64,000 nucleotides of DNA from Nephrocerus scutellatus (taxonomy: Eukaryota > Arthropoda > Insecta > Diptera > Pipunculidae): NCBI GenBank assembly GCA_947095585.1, contig OX352763.1, positions 35,389,462-35,453,461 on the forward strand. Reading direction: 5' to 3'. The notes beneath the pieces were generated by a model. It saw only the letters and a list, made by a program, of their open reading frames with translations, had not been told where the DNA came from and did no database searches. The position numbers and the translations under genes were made by a program. Below are positions 23,800 through 37,900 of the stretch, piece by piece (within the stretch, counting starts at the first letter, position 1; each line of letters starts with the position of its first letter).

Positions 23800-25770
23800 T
23801 ATAATCTCTCTAATTTTCCTTCATCATACAGTGTTACGTCCCAACGAATCCTTCGACTGAGGATGAAAAGGACAACTTCTACAATCAGCTAAGCGCTGTT
23901 TTCAACGCAACGCCGAACGGAGAAATCGTCATCATGATGGGGGACTTGAATGCCAAGGTAAGCAACGAAAATTAAGGACTCAAACATGTGATAGGGAAGC
24001 ACGGCCTCGGCTATCGAAATGACAATGGTGAAAGATTTGTTGATTTCTGCAACACCAACCACCTTGTCATAGGAGGCACCATGTTTGAGCATAAGACCTT
24101 CCACAAGGTCATTTGGGTGTCAACTGACAGGCAATCATCATCCAACCAAATCGACCATATATCGATCAGCCGACATTTTAAGAGCTGTATTTTAGACGTC
24201 CGAAACAGATGAGGCGCCGACATGGGTATGGTACGGGATCATCACTTTATGGTAGCTACTGTCCAGTTAAGGGATCATTTATCGCAAGGCGTGGAAGCAA
24301 TCAGCAGCTCACTGCCGACAACCATCCAGGAACAATGGAAGGCTGTGAAAAATGTTTTCACATTTGGAGCGGAAAGTATTGTTGGTAGAAGCCAGACAAG
24401 GCACAGCACGTGGCTTACCGAAGATACCTGGAGGCGGATTGAAGAGCGTAAGCTACTTAAAGATCGTATTGTAGATACCCCAGCAGAAGCGAGGATCGAG
24501 CTAGAGTCCCTGAATCGAAGCGTAGAGAAGTGCAGCGTAGTGTAAGACGTGACAAACGTAATTATATTAACAACCTGGCCTCAGAAGCAGAGGAAACAGC
24601 GAGCAGATGCAATAGCAGAACCGTTTACAGAATCACCAAAGAGCTGACAGGTGGTCACCGCTCTAGCCAACATCCGGTGAAAGGCCTATATGGTGCCGTA
24701 CTCGTTTCATATGAGGATCTGCTCAAGCGATGGAAGGAGCATTTTTCTACGGTCCTTAAACGTGTATTCGCCAACGATATGCACCCAAATCAATCGGAGC
24801 TGCCGGAAGTAACAATTTCCCGAATTCGCACCTCAACTCCTAGTAAAGATGAGATCGCTATCGCGATGAACGCACTAAAGAACAAAAAGTCGGTAGGACT
24901 AGATAGTATACCCTCAGAGCTTCTGCGTGCCGCTCCAACGACAACAGCAGAGCTTTTATATCCTCTTGTAGAGAGAGCGTGGGAGGCAGTAAGTTTACCC
25001 GACGAGTGGAAGAAGGGAATGATTGTCAAGCTCCCTAAAAAAGGTAGTCTTATGGAGTGCGAAAACTGGAGAGGCATTTGCGTTCTTTCTGCAGTTGCAA
25101 ACGACATAAATAGCCAATGTAGTACTTGAGCGACTTAAGCAACATCTGGAAGATACACTCGATGCCGAAAAAGCAGGTTTCCGCACTGGAAACTTATAGC
25201 TACTATTAAATCAACCTATTATGGCTCCAAATGTCATGTGCTGCTCGATTTGCGGCAAAGCAAAATCGGTGTTTGATATGATGTCCATGATATAGCGAAG
25301 CTTAAACACCAAGCCACAACTGTTCCGCTCAAATGTTGAATCTGTGCTTTGGTATGGGTGCAGGACTTGAAAGGTGACCGCCACTATTACAAAAAGATTA
25401 CAAAACGTTCGGGAATAGGTGCCTACGGAACATCTGAGGAGTTTTCTGGCCTAACCGTATCTCTAACGAACATCTTTACCAGAGGATGGGTCAGGCACCA
25501 ATAGGCACAACCATCCAGCGACGGAAGTGGTAGTGGATTTGTCATACACTCCGAAAAGGCGACAGTGCCATAGCAAACTACGCAATGCAATGGAATCCGT
25601 TATCTCAGGATGGTAGAAGAATGGGTCGTCCGAGAAATACATGGCGCAGAACAGTTGAGGAGGAGGCACGGCAATTGGGGAAGAGTTGGAGAGAGCTGAA
25701 GCTCGTTGCCAGGAATCGCACGCGATGGCCCATAGGCATAGTAGAGGCCCTAGGACCCACTAGGTGATAT
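23800..25770 (+). mobile_element. RTE-clade non-LTR with RT palm deleted
   Basis: Order on +: EN fragment VTSQRILRLRMKRTTSTIS-like start then GDLNAKVSNEN and NDNGERFVDFCNTNHLVIGG (23940-24075), DHHFMVATVQLRDHL (24235), then KRNYINNLASEAEETASRCN, KNKKSVGLDSIPSELLRAAP and MIVKLPKKGSLMECENWRGI (24550-25080). At about 25200 the sequence jumps to the C-terminal part (VESVLWYGCRT, then GRPRNTWRRTVEEEARQLGK and VARNRTRWP). The catalytic YADD block is missing. It stands head-to-head with the RTE at 21295-23640, and the gap between them (23640-23800) has nothing recognised. Confidence 0.85.
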
Positions 25771-25953
25771 AGGATATAAAAAAATAATAATTTCCCTTTA
25801 TAATGTTCCTTGAAAAAATCGAGTTTTGTTAACTTTTACTGTCATACGATTGAACATTGATTTTTCTGAATTAGGTGTGGGAAATGCCATTAACTTTGTG
25901 ATAATTATTACCACCAGCTCATTACTTAATTTGTTGTTTCTCTTTTTTTGCAG

Positions 25954-28900
25954 GACTATGTCCCACGTTTGCATGGAATTGGATTGTGTGTGGTCAATTT
26001 AATGGACGACATGCATGAGTATATGCGAGGACTATTTCTAATCATGTAAGTACACATAATACGCACAAATAGTGGAAACGCCTTCTCAGCGACAAACAAG
26101 TAGACATCCTTTGAAACAGAAAACATCCCTGCCAATCGATTGATTTAGCCAGAATAAATATTTGATCAATTTATCTGTTTACTTTGGGAAAATCAATTTA
26201 ATATTCCGGGTTGAATTAAAAAGGAAAAAATGATTTTTTGTGCATTCTTTTTTCCTGATACGACCACCATAAAACCTAAGCAGAAGTAAAGAACGAACGA
26301 AAAATAACCTTAAACATTTATTTTTATTTCTCTTCCACCATCCTTCAACCAGGTACTGTGGTCCGGCCATCTTATTGGCCTACCTGTATATTAGAACATC
26401 GCAGGAGTTACGCCCACCCGACGGACCTTTTGCCGTTATGATGTTCGAACATCGAGCTGATGTCAGGAATCGACAGAGGTATGTAATTCAAAGGAGACAT
26501 CCATCTCGAAATGAATCCCTAGGCTTACAAGAAGCCGAAGAAATAATGTATCGTGAATAATTTACGTTGTTGCTATTTGGGTATTTAGCTTATACCCCGT
26601 AACTTTGTTTTTCTTTAATTATTTATTTAGCTGCGATAAGTATTTCACTTGTTATAGATCCAAACGCAACAACAGAAACTCCCAGACATCAAGACGTTGG
26701 AGAATCCTTGAACTTGATTGTGTAAATTATTAATTTTTTCATCGTACTTGTTATATACTAATACTTCATATGTATTGTACTCATTTATAAAGTAGCTAAT
26801 TTTTTTTTGTATATATATAGAGACTTATTGCCAAGGGAAGACTCCCTGAATGACTTGCGTCACGGCAATAAGTTGGGCTAAGCAATTTATTAAAATTCAA
26901 AATTCAAATTCAGATTTGAATGGACGTAAAATTTGATGCACAATTCATGAAACGACAGAAATGTTCACAGGAACCTCGAAGGTTAAAAAAGCGTAACCAG
27001 TTTGAAAACGACATCTCTTAATTTCTCTATTGATTGCTGCATTGAAGGGCAAACTTAGAAAATTTTGGAGCTAAAATTCGGAATCTTTACATAATAACTT
27101 AGGGGATTGTCAAGAATTCAAATGACTGCTTCAAGCGAAAGCCTTTTATATGACGCGAATAGAGCAAGCTTCAAGAATCGTCTGCTTTTTTATGGCTGTC
27201 CCTTTGGCCTTATGGATGTTCACCTGAGTTATAGCTCTGGGCACCACTTTTTTCCTCAACCATATCGTCCTTCTCGAACTGCTGTATATTCTCTAGCTTC
27301 ATTGATGCTATGGACGAATGGAGAAAGGCAGCGAAAACTTCCTCACTGGGCATCCCTAGTTTTCACGCCTCCCTGTCGATTATATCCTTCACACAATCCC
27401 CCTGTGAGCCCACGGATGTTACTATTGGAGGGGCTTCCTAACCCTTCAGTATCCTGAGGCCGTTTGTATTTGGTCAGACCACAAGCTTATATTTTACGAA
27501 ATCGGTACCGAAATGATGGATATGGTGGCGAGTGCACTAAATCACTAATTCCGGCTGGCGAGTACTTTCCACATGTCGTGTTCAGTGCTTCTTTCTGTGC
27601 TTCGATCAAAAAAACGTATTGTTCCATCACCCCATGTGAGAAACACCGAACACTGACAACTGCCGGATTAGCAGCTTAGTCGCCGTTCCTCGCCGTGATT
27701 ATCGGTCCCTGTATGGAGAAGGTCAAAATGTGAATCTTCACCATGCCAGCAATCAACAAGAACATGCTTGTAATAAATTGGATGTCATCGATAACAATCC
27801 CACCCCAAGCGCCAATACATCAAAGATCGCATTTTCGTGAAGCAATAGTTGTTCTTGGGTTAGGGCTGTAACGAAGCTTATCATCATATGAATAGCTCCG
27901 CCACATTGGATGTGGCTCCCCTACATACCCTGCCTACCATACAACTAAAATAAAGGGTCCGCCATCTAAAGTTTTTTTTTTTTCAATGGTATGTGAATGG
28001 TAACACTTAGCTCATGTCTGATTTGACAGATAATTAGTTGTATCCTTCCGCTGAACGAATATGGTTGTGTATACGCTTGAACAACGCTGGGAAATATTGC
28101 GACATTACTTTGAAAATCATGGTAATGTTGCAGAATGTGTGCGAAAATTGCGTACGGATTTTGGAAGAAGAGAAGCACCGTCAGCTCCGTATGTTCGTTA
28201 TCTTGTGAAAAAAGTGAAAGAAACTGGCATCCTCATCGATAAACCAAAGCGTGAAAAGCCAAAAACAGTGCGTACACCCGAGAATATTGATGCTGTGGCA
28301 GAAAGTGTGCGTGAAGCGCCATCAACATCAATTCACCGTCGTTCTCAACAATTGAACATTTCGGAGACATCATTGAGACGAATTTTGCATAAAGACCTTG
28401 GTATGACGCCATACAAAGTCCAATTGGTTCAGGAGTTGAAGCCAACTGACCATCCAATGCGTTTTCGCTTCACTGAGTGGGCCTGCGATCGACTTACAGA
28501 AGATGCCGATTTTGCCAAAAAAATCATCTTTTCGGATGAAGCTCATTTTGATCTTGGCGGGTATGTAAACAAGCAAAATTGTCGCACTTGGGGCACAGAA
28601 AACCCGCACGCATACATTGAAAAGCCGGTACACCCAAAACGAGTCACTGTTTGGTGCGGATTTTGGTCCAGAGGCATAATTGGGCCATTTTTCTTCGAAA
28701 ATGAGCAAGGAGTGGCCGTTACAGTCAATGGCGATCGTTATCGGGCCATGTTGAACGAATTTTTGTTCACAAAAATTGAAGAGGAGGATATTGGCAACAT
28801 TTGGTTTCAACAGGACGGCGCTACGTGCCACACAGCCGAAGCTACACTCGATGTTTTGCGCCCTGTTTTTGAAGATCGCATTATCAGCCGCAGAGCTGAT

Positions 28901-31900
28901 GTCGTTTGGCCACCTCGGAGCTGCGATTTGACACCGTTGGACTATTATTTGTGGGGTGCCCTAAAAGATAAGTGTTACGCCGACAAGCCAGAGACAATTG
29001 ACGCTTTAAAGGACAATATTCGTGAAGCCATTGGTGAAATACAGCTGCACACAATCGATAATGTGCTTAAAAATTGGACCGATCGTGTAGGCTACTGCAT
29101 GCCGAGGCAGCCATTTGAATGAAATTATTTTCCATTGTTAACCGGAAGGATTGTACTTTCAAATGAAAAAAGGAATTTGAGAAAATATTCAGTAGTTTTT
29201 TTTATAGCATTTTCAAAAAAAAAAAAGTTATTTGGCGGACCCTTTACAATTTTGCCAACAGCAACACAGCCAAAATACAACAACAGGAAAATGCAAAATC
29301 AACTATAAACAAATAATTTTCAGTATTTTTTTATTTTTTTTTATTTTCTCTAGACCAAAGTAATTCCAAAACGGCTGAACGAAATAAGTAATGCCTTGGA
29401 GCACGAACTCCAACCAAAAATGTGCTAGTCTTACTACACCAACCAATGTATTTTGCACAAAAGGTTTATCAATAGACTCTGTCATTTCCCCTGGCACAGC
29501 CTTCTATTCAGTTTCTTACTGAGTCAAACTGCCAATTTCTGAGAGTTATACACCAGAATCTAAAATCTACTGGTCAACTTCTCAGAGCGACCACTCCGTT
29601 TCACCTAATTTTTGATCGCCAGACTGAACAACGTGCTTAGCCCCGTAGCATGTTTTGTAGATCCTTATTTGAAGCTATTATTAAGTACGTATTATAAGTC
29701 ATACATACCAATGTTGTTATATAAAATAAGAGAAAAGAGAAATAAAGAAAAAAACCAAATATTGTTCAACCATAAACAACACACTTATTAATTTGTAACA
29801 CCCCAATAATGACATTGCAGTTGTCAGCACTATGACAAGGCCAATCTGTTTGCTGCGCATTTCGCAGCTTGCTCCACGCTTCCAGATTGTACATTGCTGC
29901 CTCCTGCAGCCCAAAGTATTCAACACTCTATGGGATGGATATTCGTACTCGTGCAGTTGCTAGAGTTTTAAACGATCTCAACATTCACATTAGAGTTAGT
30001 TATAGGGTGTGAAGTCATGTAAGGTCAAAAGTAGGGCTTCGTTCATTTTACAAACTTTCAATTTTAACCCTGCTCCTGTCGACCGAATGCAAAAATTTTG
30101 TACCATGGATTTGTAGAAAATTGGAACGGGTTTAATACTGCATTTGTTAAAAAAAATTATCCGAGGGCATTTTTCGAAATAATCGCGTTTGAAAAGTAAA
30201 AAGAAATTTTTTTGATTTTGACGACGTTCATATCGGGAATGGTTTTAAGAATTTTAAAAAAATATATTGTTTAACATTATAAATTTAATTTTCTATCAAA
30301 AAAGACTAACCGTGACCTTGTGGCTAGAAGCGTTCAAGAGTTACAGGGTCTGAAGTGTTGTAAGGTCTAAAGTAGGTCTCTTGGTATTAAAACGCTAGGT
30401 ACACTGCAGGGGGTGAAAATAGACCCCCCTCCATACGATTTTTTTCACGAAATTAACCCAGGAAACACTCCTTTAAGTATTTGCCACCTTAACTGATACA
30501 TCCTGTATGCAAGGCTTGAGAACAATTGCCATATCTGGTCAGCTGCGCCTAAAACTACTTTGCATCAGCTAGATAGAATATAAAACCGCTCGATAGAACT
30601 TATCGGTGACGCAAATATAGTAAAATCAATTGATTCGCTGAACACCGCAGGAACGTTTCCTGTTTGTCACTGTTTTATAGCTTCTTCTACCAGCGGTTCT
30701 CAAGAGAAACCTTTCCTAGAATTCAGCCGCAATACTCGTGGTGCTCTAAATGCTCATCCGTTTTCCCTTAAAACCATCTTCGGACGTACATTTAAGTTCA
30801 GGGATTCGTTCTTTAGCCGTACAACACGTATGTGGAATGCTCTCCCACATTGCTATGATCCACAGGCATTCAAAACACATGCTCATAGACATCTCCTCTT
30901 TTCTCCACCTTTTCCTTAACGTTCACTCTGCGCCAAGCATATAGCCGAGCATTATAAGCGTGCGCGAATTAAAACAAAAAACAAGCTTAGAACCCTGGGT
31001 ATTCCGACGAGCGTAACACCAGCGAAACACGTTAGTGAGTCTTTTCGGGATATTCTTCTGCAAATATGCCCACCCTGGTCTGTTTTTTCGCCGCCGCAAA
31101 GCTTGGTTGAGCGCCTTTATCTTTAATATATGTTCTACTCTAAAGATCGGTGTCTAGGCTGAAGGCCCCCTGAGGTCCGAGTGGGCCGTTGTGGAAAATC
31201 TGATTCCTCAGATAGTAAGTTATGCGTATGTCGTAGCGATGCGGAGACAATGTCATAGCAATGCGTAGTTCGTAGTTATGTAGAGATCGTAGGAAAGCGT
31301 TAAGCAACACTTAGGTTTTAGAGGACTGCAGTACAACGTAAAAAAGTATTTAGATATTTAGAACGTAGAGAAGCGAAGGCGATGCGTATGACGCACTTGT
31401 GTATAGAACGTAGGAAATGTGCAAACGTTCTAACTTTTAAAATTCATTAGTTTAAGATTGCCGAACTGAACACTACAAACATAAATAAAAAACAACCCCT
31501 AAAAATAAAATTGTTCATGTAAATTCTCTAATAGGAGATGGGTATGTGTTAAAATTTGAAGAACATCGAGCTAATTTTTAAAAAATTTATATGGGCACCC
31601 TACCTCAGGGCGTCACTCCAAAAACTTTACAAAAAATTTTGTCCATCGGAGATACACACGTATATAAAATTTTAAAAAAATCGGGTCAAGTTTTTTAAAA
31701 AATTTGTTGGGGCCCCATGACTCTCCAAACCCTGTCACCAAAATTTTTGCAAAAAGTGTTGCCCATCGGAGATACACACGTATATAAAATTTTAAAAAAA
31801 TCGGGTTAAGTTTTTTAAAAAAATATTTGTGGCCCAATGAACCTGGGGCCCGGTGTCTCCAAATTTTTTACAAAAAGTGTTTTTCATCGGAGATACACAT

Positions 31901-34900
31901 GTGTATTAAATTTGAAGAAAATCGGGATAATTTTTTTAAAAAAAATTATGGGGCCTCACGAACCCGGGCCCGGGGTCTCGAAAATTTTTACAAAAAGTGT
32001 TGTATATCAGAGATACACAAGTGAATAAAATTTGAAGAAAATCGAGTAAAATTTTGAAAAATATTTGTAGGGGAGCCCACCGACCCCGTGGCCCGAGGGT
32101 CCTCAAATTTTAATAGAAAGTGTTGTCATCGGAGATATGCATGTGTTCAATAAAATAGGTCATTGGGAAGTGGGTCAAAAATTTATCGCAAGATTCCATG
32201 ACACACAAATCCACAAACCCACAAACACACGGGCAAGTGAAGTTAATATAGAGAATTTAAAAAGAGAGAGAGTTCGATGGGCTGCTTGACCTGTTATAAT
32301 TTATATCATCCGAATCGGGTAACATTCGCTGCTTTCTTTGAAAACTTTGTAAAAGTAACAGCTGCTTGGTTCCCACCGTCGGATCATAATCTAGTTATGG
32401 TATGGTTTTCCAGCTCGTTGAGTTCATATTAAAATATGAAATTCTAACACAGTGCGTTCTCGAAAATCGAAACTAAAAAAATCATTGCATTTGTTTTGTG
32501 TGGGCATAATTCGACCGTATGAATTTTGTTCCTCGCAGTATGACACCCCCGGCTTAGCGGGTGGCGGTTCCTAGTTCGTTTGTTATCAACGCTGTTCGCT
32601 ACGGCTTCTGCCATAGCTCTTTGACACTCTATTTACAACTTAAGCCCCCACATTACACGCAAAGCGACTGCCTTGGTGGAATTCACATTAATATTTAAAA
32701 CAAATTAAGCTGCTTGAGGTGGTAATGCCATTTTTGTTGGGAATTACGTTAAATTGTCGACAGCATTCAAAAGGATTTACATCACGTTATGGAGTTATAA
32801 GGTTGCGTAGTTGTGTCAGTAAAATCCTCTTTTGAACATTTTTCCAACTGTAACGAGTAAAATGCGTTGGAAATTAACTTAGAAAAAAAATTACAATTTC
32901 TTGGTTTAACGTCAAAAATCCTTCTCTTATTCAACGCACGACTGAACCCAAAACACCGCAAAGGACGCATTAAAAAATGACGAGAAAGATTTATGGGTCG
33001 TTAGTAAAGCCTTTGGTACTACTTATTAATGTACCTTTTATAAAATGTTTTAATGCAATTTTTTTAACATAATCATGTAGGTTGTATTTTGTTTTACTTA
33101 GCACATGCTATAGAGATATGCCCCCTTATAATGTTAGGACGCAGCGAGTGGGCATATTGAATTACCTGCCTTTAGGGAAACTTTTTCAAAAGCTTAAAAA
33201 AAAAATACAAATATTTCTATTATCTTTCTAGAAATTCGTCGACCTCCTCTGTAGACCAGCGTTCAACAAGTAGCGGCGTATTGAAAACCAGTGCAACAAC
33301 AACAAGGACAAATACCACTTCTATATCACCCGCTGCTCGCTCCTATGACCTGTATAATGCTGAGCTGGATGTTTACCGGGAAAAACGAAAACAACGAAAT
33401 TTCGGTTCCATGGCAGCGGCACAGGTTTTATGCCTCTGCCCATTGATGATCCTCCGATTAGCCCGAATGGTTATGGTCGAGACGTATGAAAATACCAAGC
33501 ATTTTGACTTTACTTATCTTATGTTCGTGTGGATCGCCTTCTTGCCGACAGTTATCTTTCCGTGCATTTATGCGTCGCAGATTTTGCCCAGGTAAGTAGT
33601 GTGGGATGGAGATGTGCACAGACTGATTAGTTAGTCTATCTTTGCTGTCTATGTATCTTTTCGCATGTCGCAATTGTATAATTACAATTTTTCTTTCTTC
33701 ATAATGCTATTAGTAATTAACTATAATTAATGACATTTTTTTTGTAATTTTGCCTGCGTTTTCTTCTCCTTTGCGTTTTCATTTCAGTATCAAGCTCTTA
33801 TGGAAAACTTTTCCATTTGTCGTGATATTTGATTAATATTTGGATTCAACGATGATTAATGTTTTAGATAAGAAGTGGTAATTTATTATTGTCTGATTGC
33901 GGATTGCCTCACAACACTTTATCTGACAAAGACTTGACCTTAGCGATGGTTCTTTTGTTTATTTCAAGGTTGTTGTACTTGCAATAAGTTGTATATTTTG
34001 ATTGATGTGAGGCTTGTTTAATGGTTCCAGATGGTGCGGTTTACGCCAGTATGTTGGGTTTATCGCAGACACAAAGAATGAGAAGAAACTAAGTTTTGTA
34101 ATTAGCACAACAACTTATCCTTTGTATCAAATAAATTTCACTGAACAAGAGGAAAAAACCCAAACAATGACTGAAGTAAAGTAACATGTTTGTCTGGAGG
34201 TCAGCTTCTTGTTATGAGTAGCGTGTTGTCTGGAGGCTACCTCTATCTCTTCTTCTCTTATTTTTGATTTTCTTCTGGTTTTTCTTCCTCTTCTTCTTCT
34301 TCTGCCTCGTTTCCTCATCTTTTTTCTACATCTTCCTTTTCTGGCTTTACAAGTCAAACTCTGTAGTGCCTTCACTAAAAATCACCTTTCGATCTGGTTC
34401 TTCTTCGCTTATACCAGCCAAACCTAATATTTCGCTAATGAACGGCCTAGTCCCCAATCAATGGTTTAACGATTATTGTCTTAGACAGCAGAAGCCCGAT
34501 TATTTTGCTTAGTTGCCTAGATTAGATTGTTATATAGATTATTATATTCTGCCTCCTTGACAACAAACGCTGACAATTTAATGATATTCTAGTAATAGAC
34601 AAAAGCATTCTGTCTAATGATCAACATGCTTATTGCAAAGGCAAATCTGTAGAAACAGCTCTACATCCGTTAGTGAGTTCTATTGAATATTCCCTTCACC
34701 ATAAGGAGAATACTATGGTAGTATTCCTGGATATTGAAAGCGCTTTTAACAACGTCAACAAATCGTCGATCGCAACTGCATTGTCGGCCGTGACTCACTT
34801 GGTGAACTGATTAATATCCTGCTCACAAGTTATTCAGAACTGGGTGGGGCGTCTGCCAATAGATCTGTCTGCAGAGGAACGCCGAACGGTGTAGTTCTGC

Positions 34901-37900
34901 CCCAACCCCCTTTGGAATTTAATGGCGAAGGAGCTGCTGATATGCCTGAAGAGGGGCGGCTGTAGAGTGATAGCCTATGCGGATGTTTCTATTGCTGTTT
35001 CAGGAAAACACCTCAATACCATAAAGGAACTCTTACAGAATGCTCTCAACAAGCTAACTAAATAGGCAGATCCTTGTGGTCTGGGAGTAAACCCCCACAA
35101 AACGTAACTTGTCCTCTTCACAAGAAAATATAAAAGTCCACATGCGGACCCACCCTTTATAAATGGCACAAGCTTATCCTTCTCTGATAAAGCTAAATAT
35201 CTGGGTGTTATTCTGGACAAAAAGCTTTTATTGACGATAACTTAGAACTAAATGATTCTAACCTACTCCACATATATATATATATATTATAAATTAATGT
35301 TTATCAAACAAAAAGCAATAAGAAAGGAAGATTATCATCTCAGACATTTGATGAAGTGCAGTGGCAGGTGTTGTTCCAGGAATTGTAGTTGTCTGAGCTA
35401 GTAGACGTTCGTCGGAACGGTTCAGAGAATTTCATCTAAGTGTAGTTAACTTATACATTCGTACCTCTAAACATTTCCATTATTCTCTTTCACCGTCTGG
35501 GGAATTCTCTGCTGGAGTGTGAGAGTTTATGAGACTTATGATCTTAAATTTGCACCGCATGGAAAAGGTAGGGATTGCTTTAAAGCCGATTATGGAATCC
35601 CGAGCACATGATTTATTGCATGACAGCTGTAGTATATGTCATATTCGGATTTTTGTAAGACACCTGAATTGCTGGTATGTCAGCTTTATATTTGTACAGG
35701 ATATCAGCTAGCTCCTCGAGAAATATCCAATGAGCATACGTTATATGTGAAAATTGTGGTATTTATCGTGAATCTGTATTTCAGTTGCATTGGCATTTCG
35801 TGGAGATTAAAGTTCACTGTGCAGTATTGCGGCTTGCTGGTTTGGCACAACTTTCTCACTTTGCATTAAATGATTAGAAGTAAAAATTTATTATGGCACG
35901 GAATGTAGAATTCCTCTGCATATCATATAATAAATGTTATGTTGTTATTGGGAAATAATTTCATGCATTTCAATGTGTTCACTATCGTCATCAGTCAATG
36001 AAAACATGAAAAATAAATTTGCAATTTTATCCTGCAAGCGTGTTGCGTGTTGTGATTTTCATGTAAATTATTCCGCCACTGATTGCAATGCACAAATAGT
36101 ATATAACACGTGGCATTGTGGTATTCCAATTATGTACTTTATGATCTGCCATCGAGTATGGCAGATTTAGATGAAAGCTAATCTGAGGTTATCAAATATT
36201 CTGAATAAATTATTTACGTATGCTTCCATTGACCTTGACCAGCATTAAGGGTTGCTATTTGTTGAAAACAGCACAGTAAAAATTTCAATCAATTTCTGAA
36301 TTATTAATTCCATGTGTAAGTAGTTTGCTTTCAATATATCTAGAAACTTTTCTGACGCTTCTCCTCTCCTCCTCTCTCTAGTAAGTTTGTTTTGTTAAAG
36401 TTTTTGTTTTTTCATAAAAAAGTGCCTGTATGTGCATTGTTAGGCATACACTTGATGCTTCATATGGTTATTTATAAGTCTCCAAATATTACTAACTCTG
36501 CTCTTGTTACTTGGAAGCTTATTTTAACGACGTAAATATATTATACCCTTGTGCGGTAACTTGATAGAAGTAATACAGCCGTAGAACGCTTTTAAATTAA
36601 CCTAACAGCTTTGCAGTTATCTTGCCTTGAAAAATTCAGTTCGAGCACCTTAGACCTTTTCATTAGCAACAATAAAGGTTTAATTACTTTCTATGCGGTC
36701 AACTTAATGTCCCTGGGATCTCTAAGCATGATCTGACAATCGCGTTTGTTGATCTATTTATTGACATCACAGAAAGATCCAATTTATCTCTTATCGACAC
36801 CATATAAGATTATAAACCACAGTTGCCTGTGACAGGACTTTTTAACAACAAATTGAAAAGGGCTTATCTGCATTACTTCATTGATGAGCAAGTAGATTTT
36901 CTCACCACAAATATTAATCATCTGTTTCAATTAATGGAACATTAGTTGGTTAGTTTTTAATGTCTTCTATTTCATTTAAAATGAGATTATTTACAAGAAT
37001 ATAGGCTATGAAGTCTGAATGGTTTGCCCTATTGCCGTCTACCAGATTGACAGTAGTAATATTTACATAAGCAATATTTATGATAAAAAGACATCGATTT
37101 CAGTGATTGAAGATCCATGCGTTTAATGGCTACTTATAAACTAAATCCCAGCCTCAGGTCACCGTTCAGGATGTTGATAATTTCAATTACTTCTAATATA
37201 TGTATGAAACAAAAAATATCTTGCGGAGTTGTTTAAGAATTGGACAAATAACAATAAAGTGAACACCATCTTCACTTTCCTAAAGATTACAATTTTGGCA
37301 CATAATTGGAAGGTCTAGACGATGTTGTATAAAATTCATATTGGCAAATTCTCATCGTATTTTATATATGGTGCTAATAATATCTGTCGAATATTAATTT
37401 AAAAAATAATTTCTCTCTCCAAGATTGTGATCCATTGTGTTATAATACATTCGTTATTGTGATAATTGTGCTTCGCACATAAACTTGCTAATAACATAGT
37501 ACGGCTGAATTTCTTTTTTAGTGACGTTCATTGTATGTTAATAATAGGTTCATGCCGCAGATGAACGCTAGTTTCTCCAACTCTTAAACAAGGTTTCCTG
37601 TTGATGATAGAGCATTCAATAGTACTAGTTTCGGCAGTCTTTACTCTCTCCAAGTCATAAACTTCAGTATATAGTCGAAGCGGGCGCCGTGGCTCAGTGG
37701 ATAAGAGCATGGCTTCTGAGCAGGAGGTTCGTGGTTAAAAACCCAGTAACACCAAAAGTATTTTTCACGGTGTCCCACCTCTCGCGAAAGTCTGACAAAC
37801 GTCCGAGAGTTATAACTTGTCACGGAAAGCTTCTCAATTCGCTGTTCGGATCGAAAATTGTAGGTCCCCTCCATCTGTGTGCAAAAATGTACATGCTTAA

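Noticed and set aside
27107..27679. Possible small genes or receptor exons in the second intron
   Set aside because: No domain, no splice-bounded frame continuing the receptor phase, and nearby retroelement debris.
34264..34512. Phe-rich membrane protein frame (82 codons)
   Set aside because: Starts in a CT-rich low-complexity run, lacks a homologue I recognise, and lies in an intron. The minus frame is Arg/Lys-rich for the same reason.
37681..37760. Functional tRNA gene
   Set aside because: A and B boxes are present but the acceptor stem does not close cleanly, and the sequence continues into a body shared with 60040-60190. A SINE explains it better.
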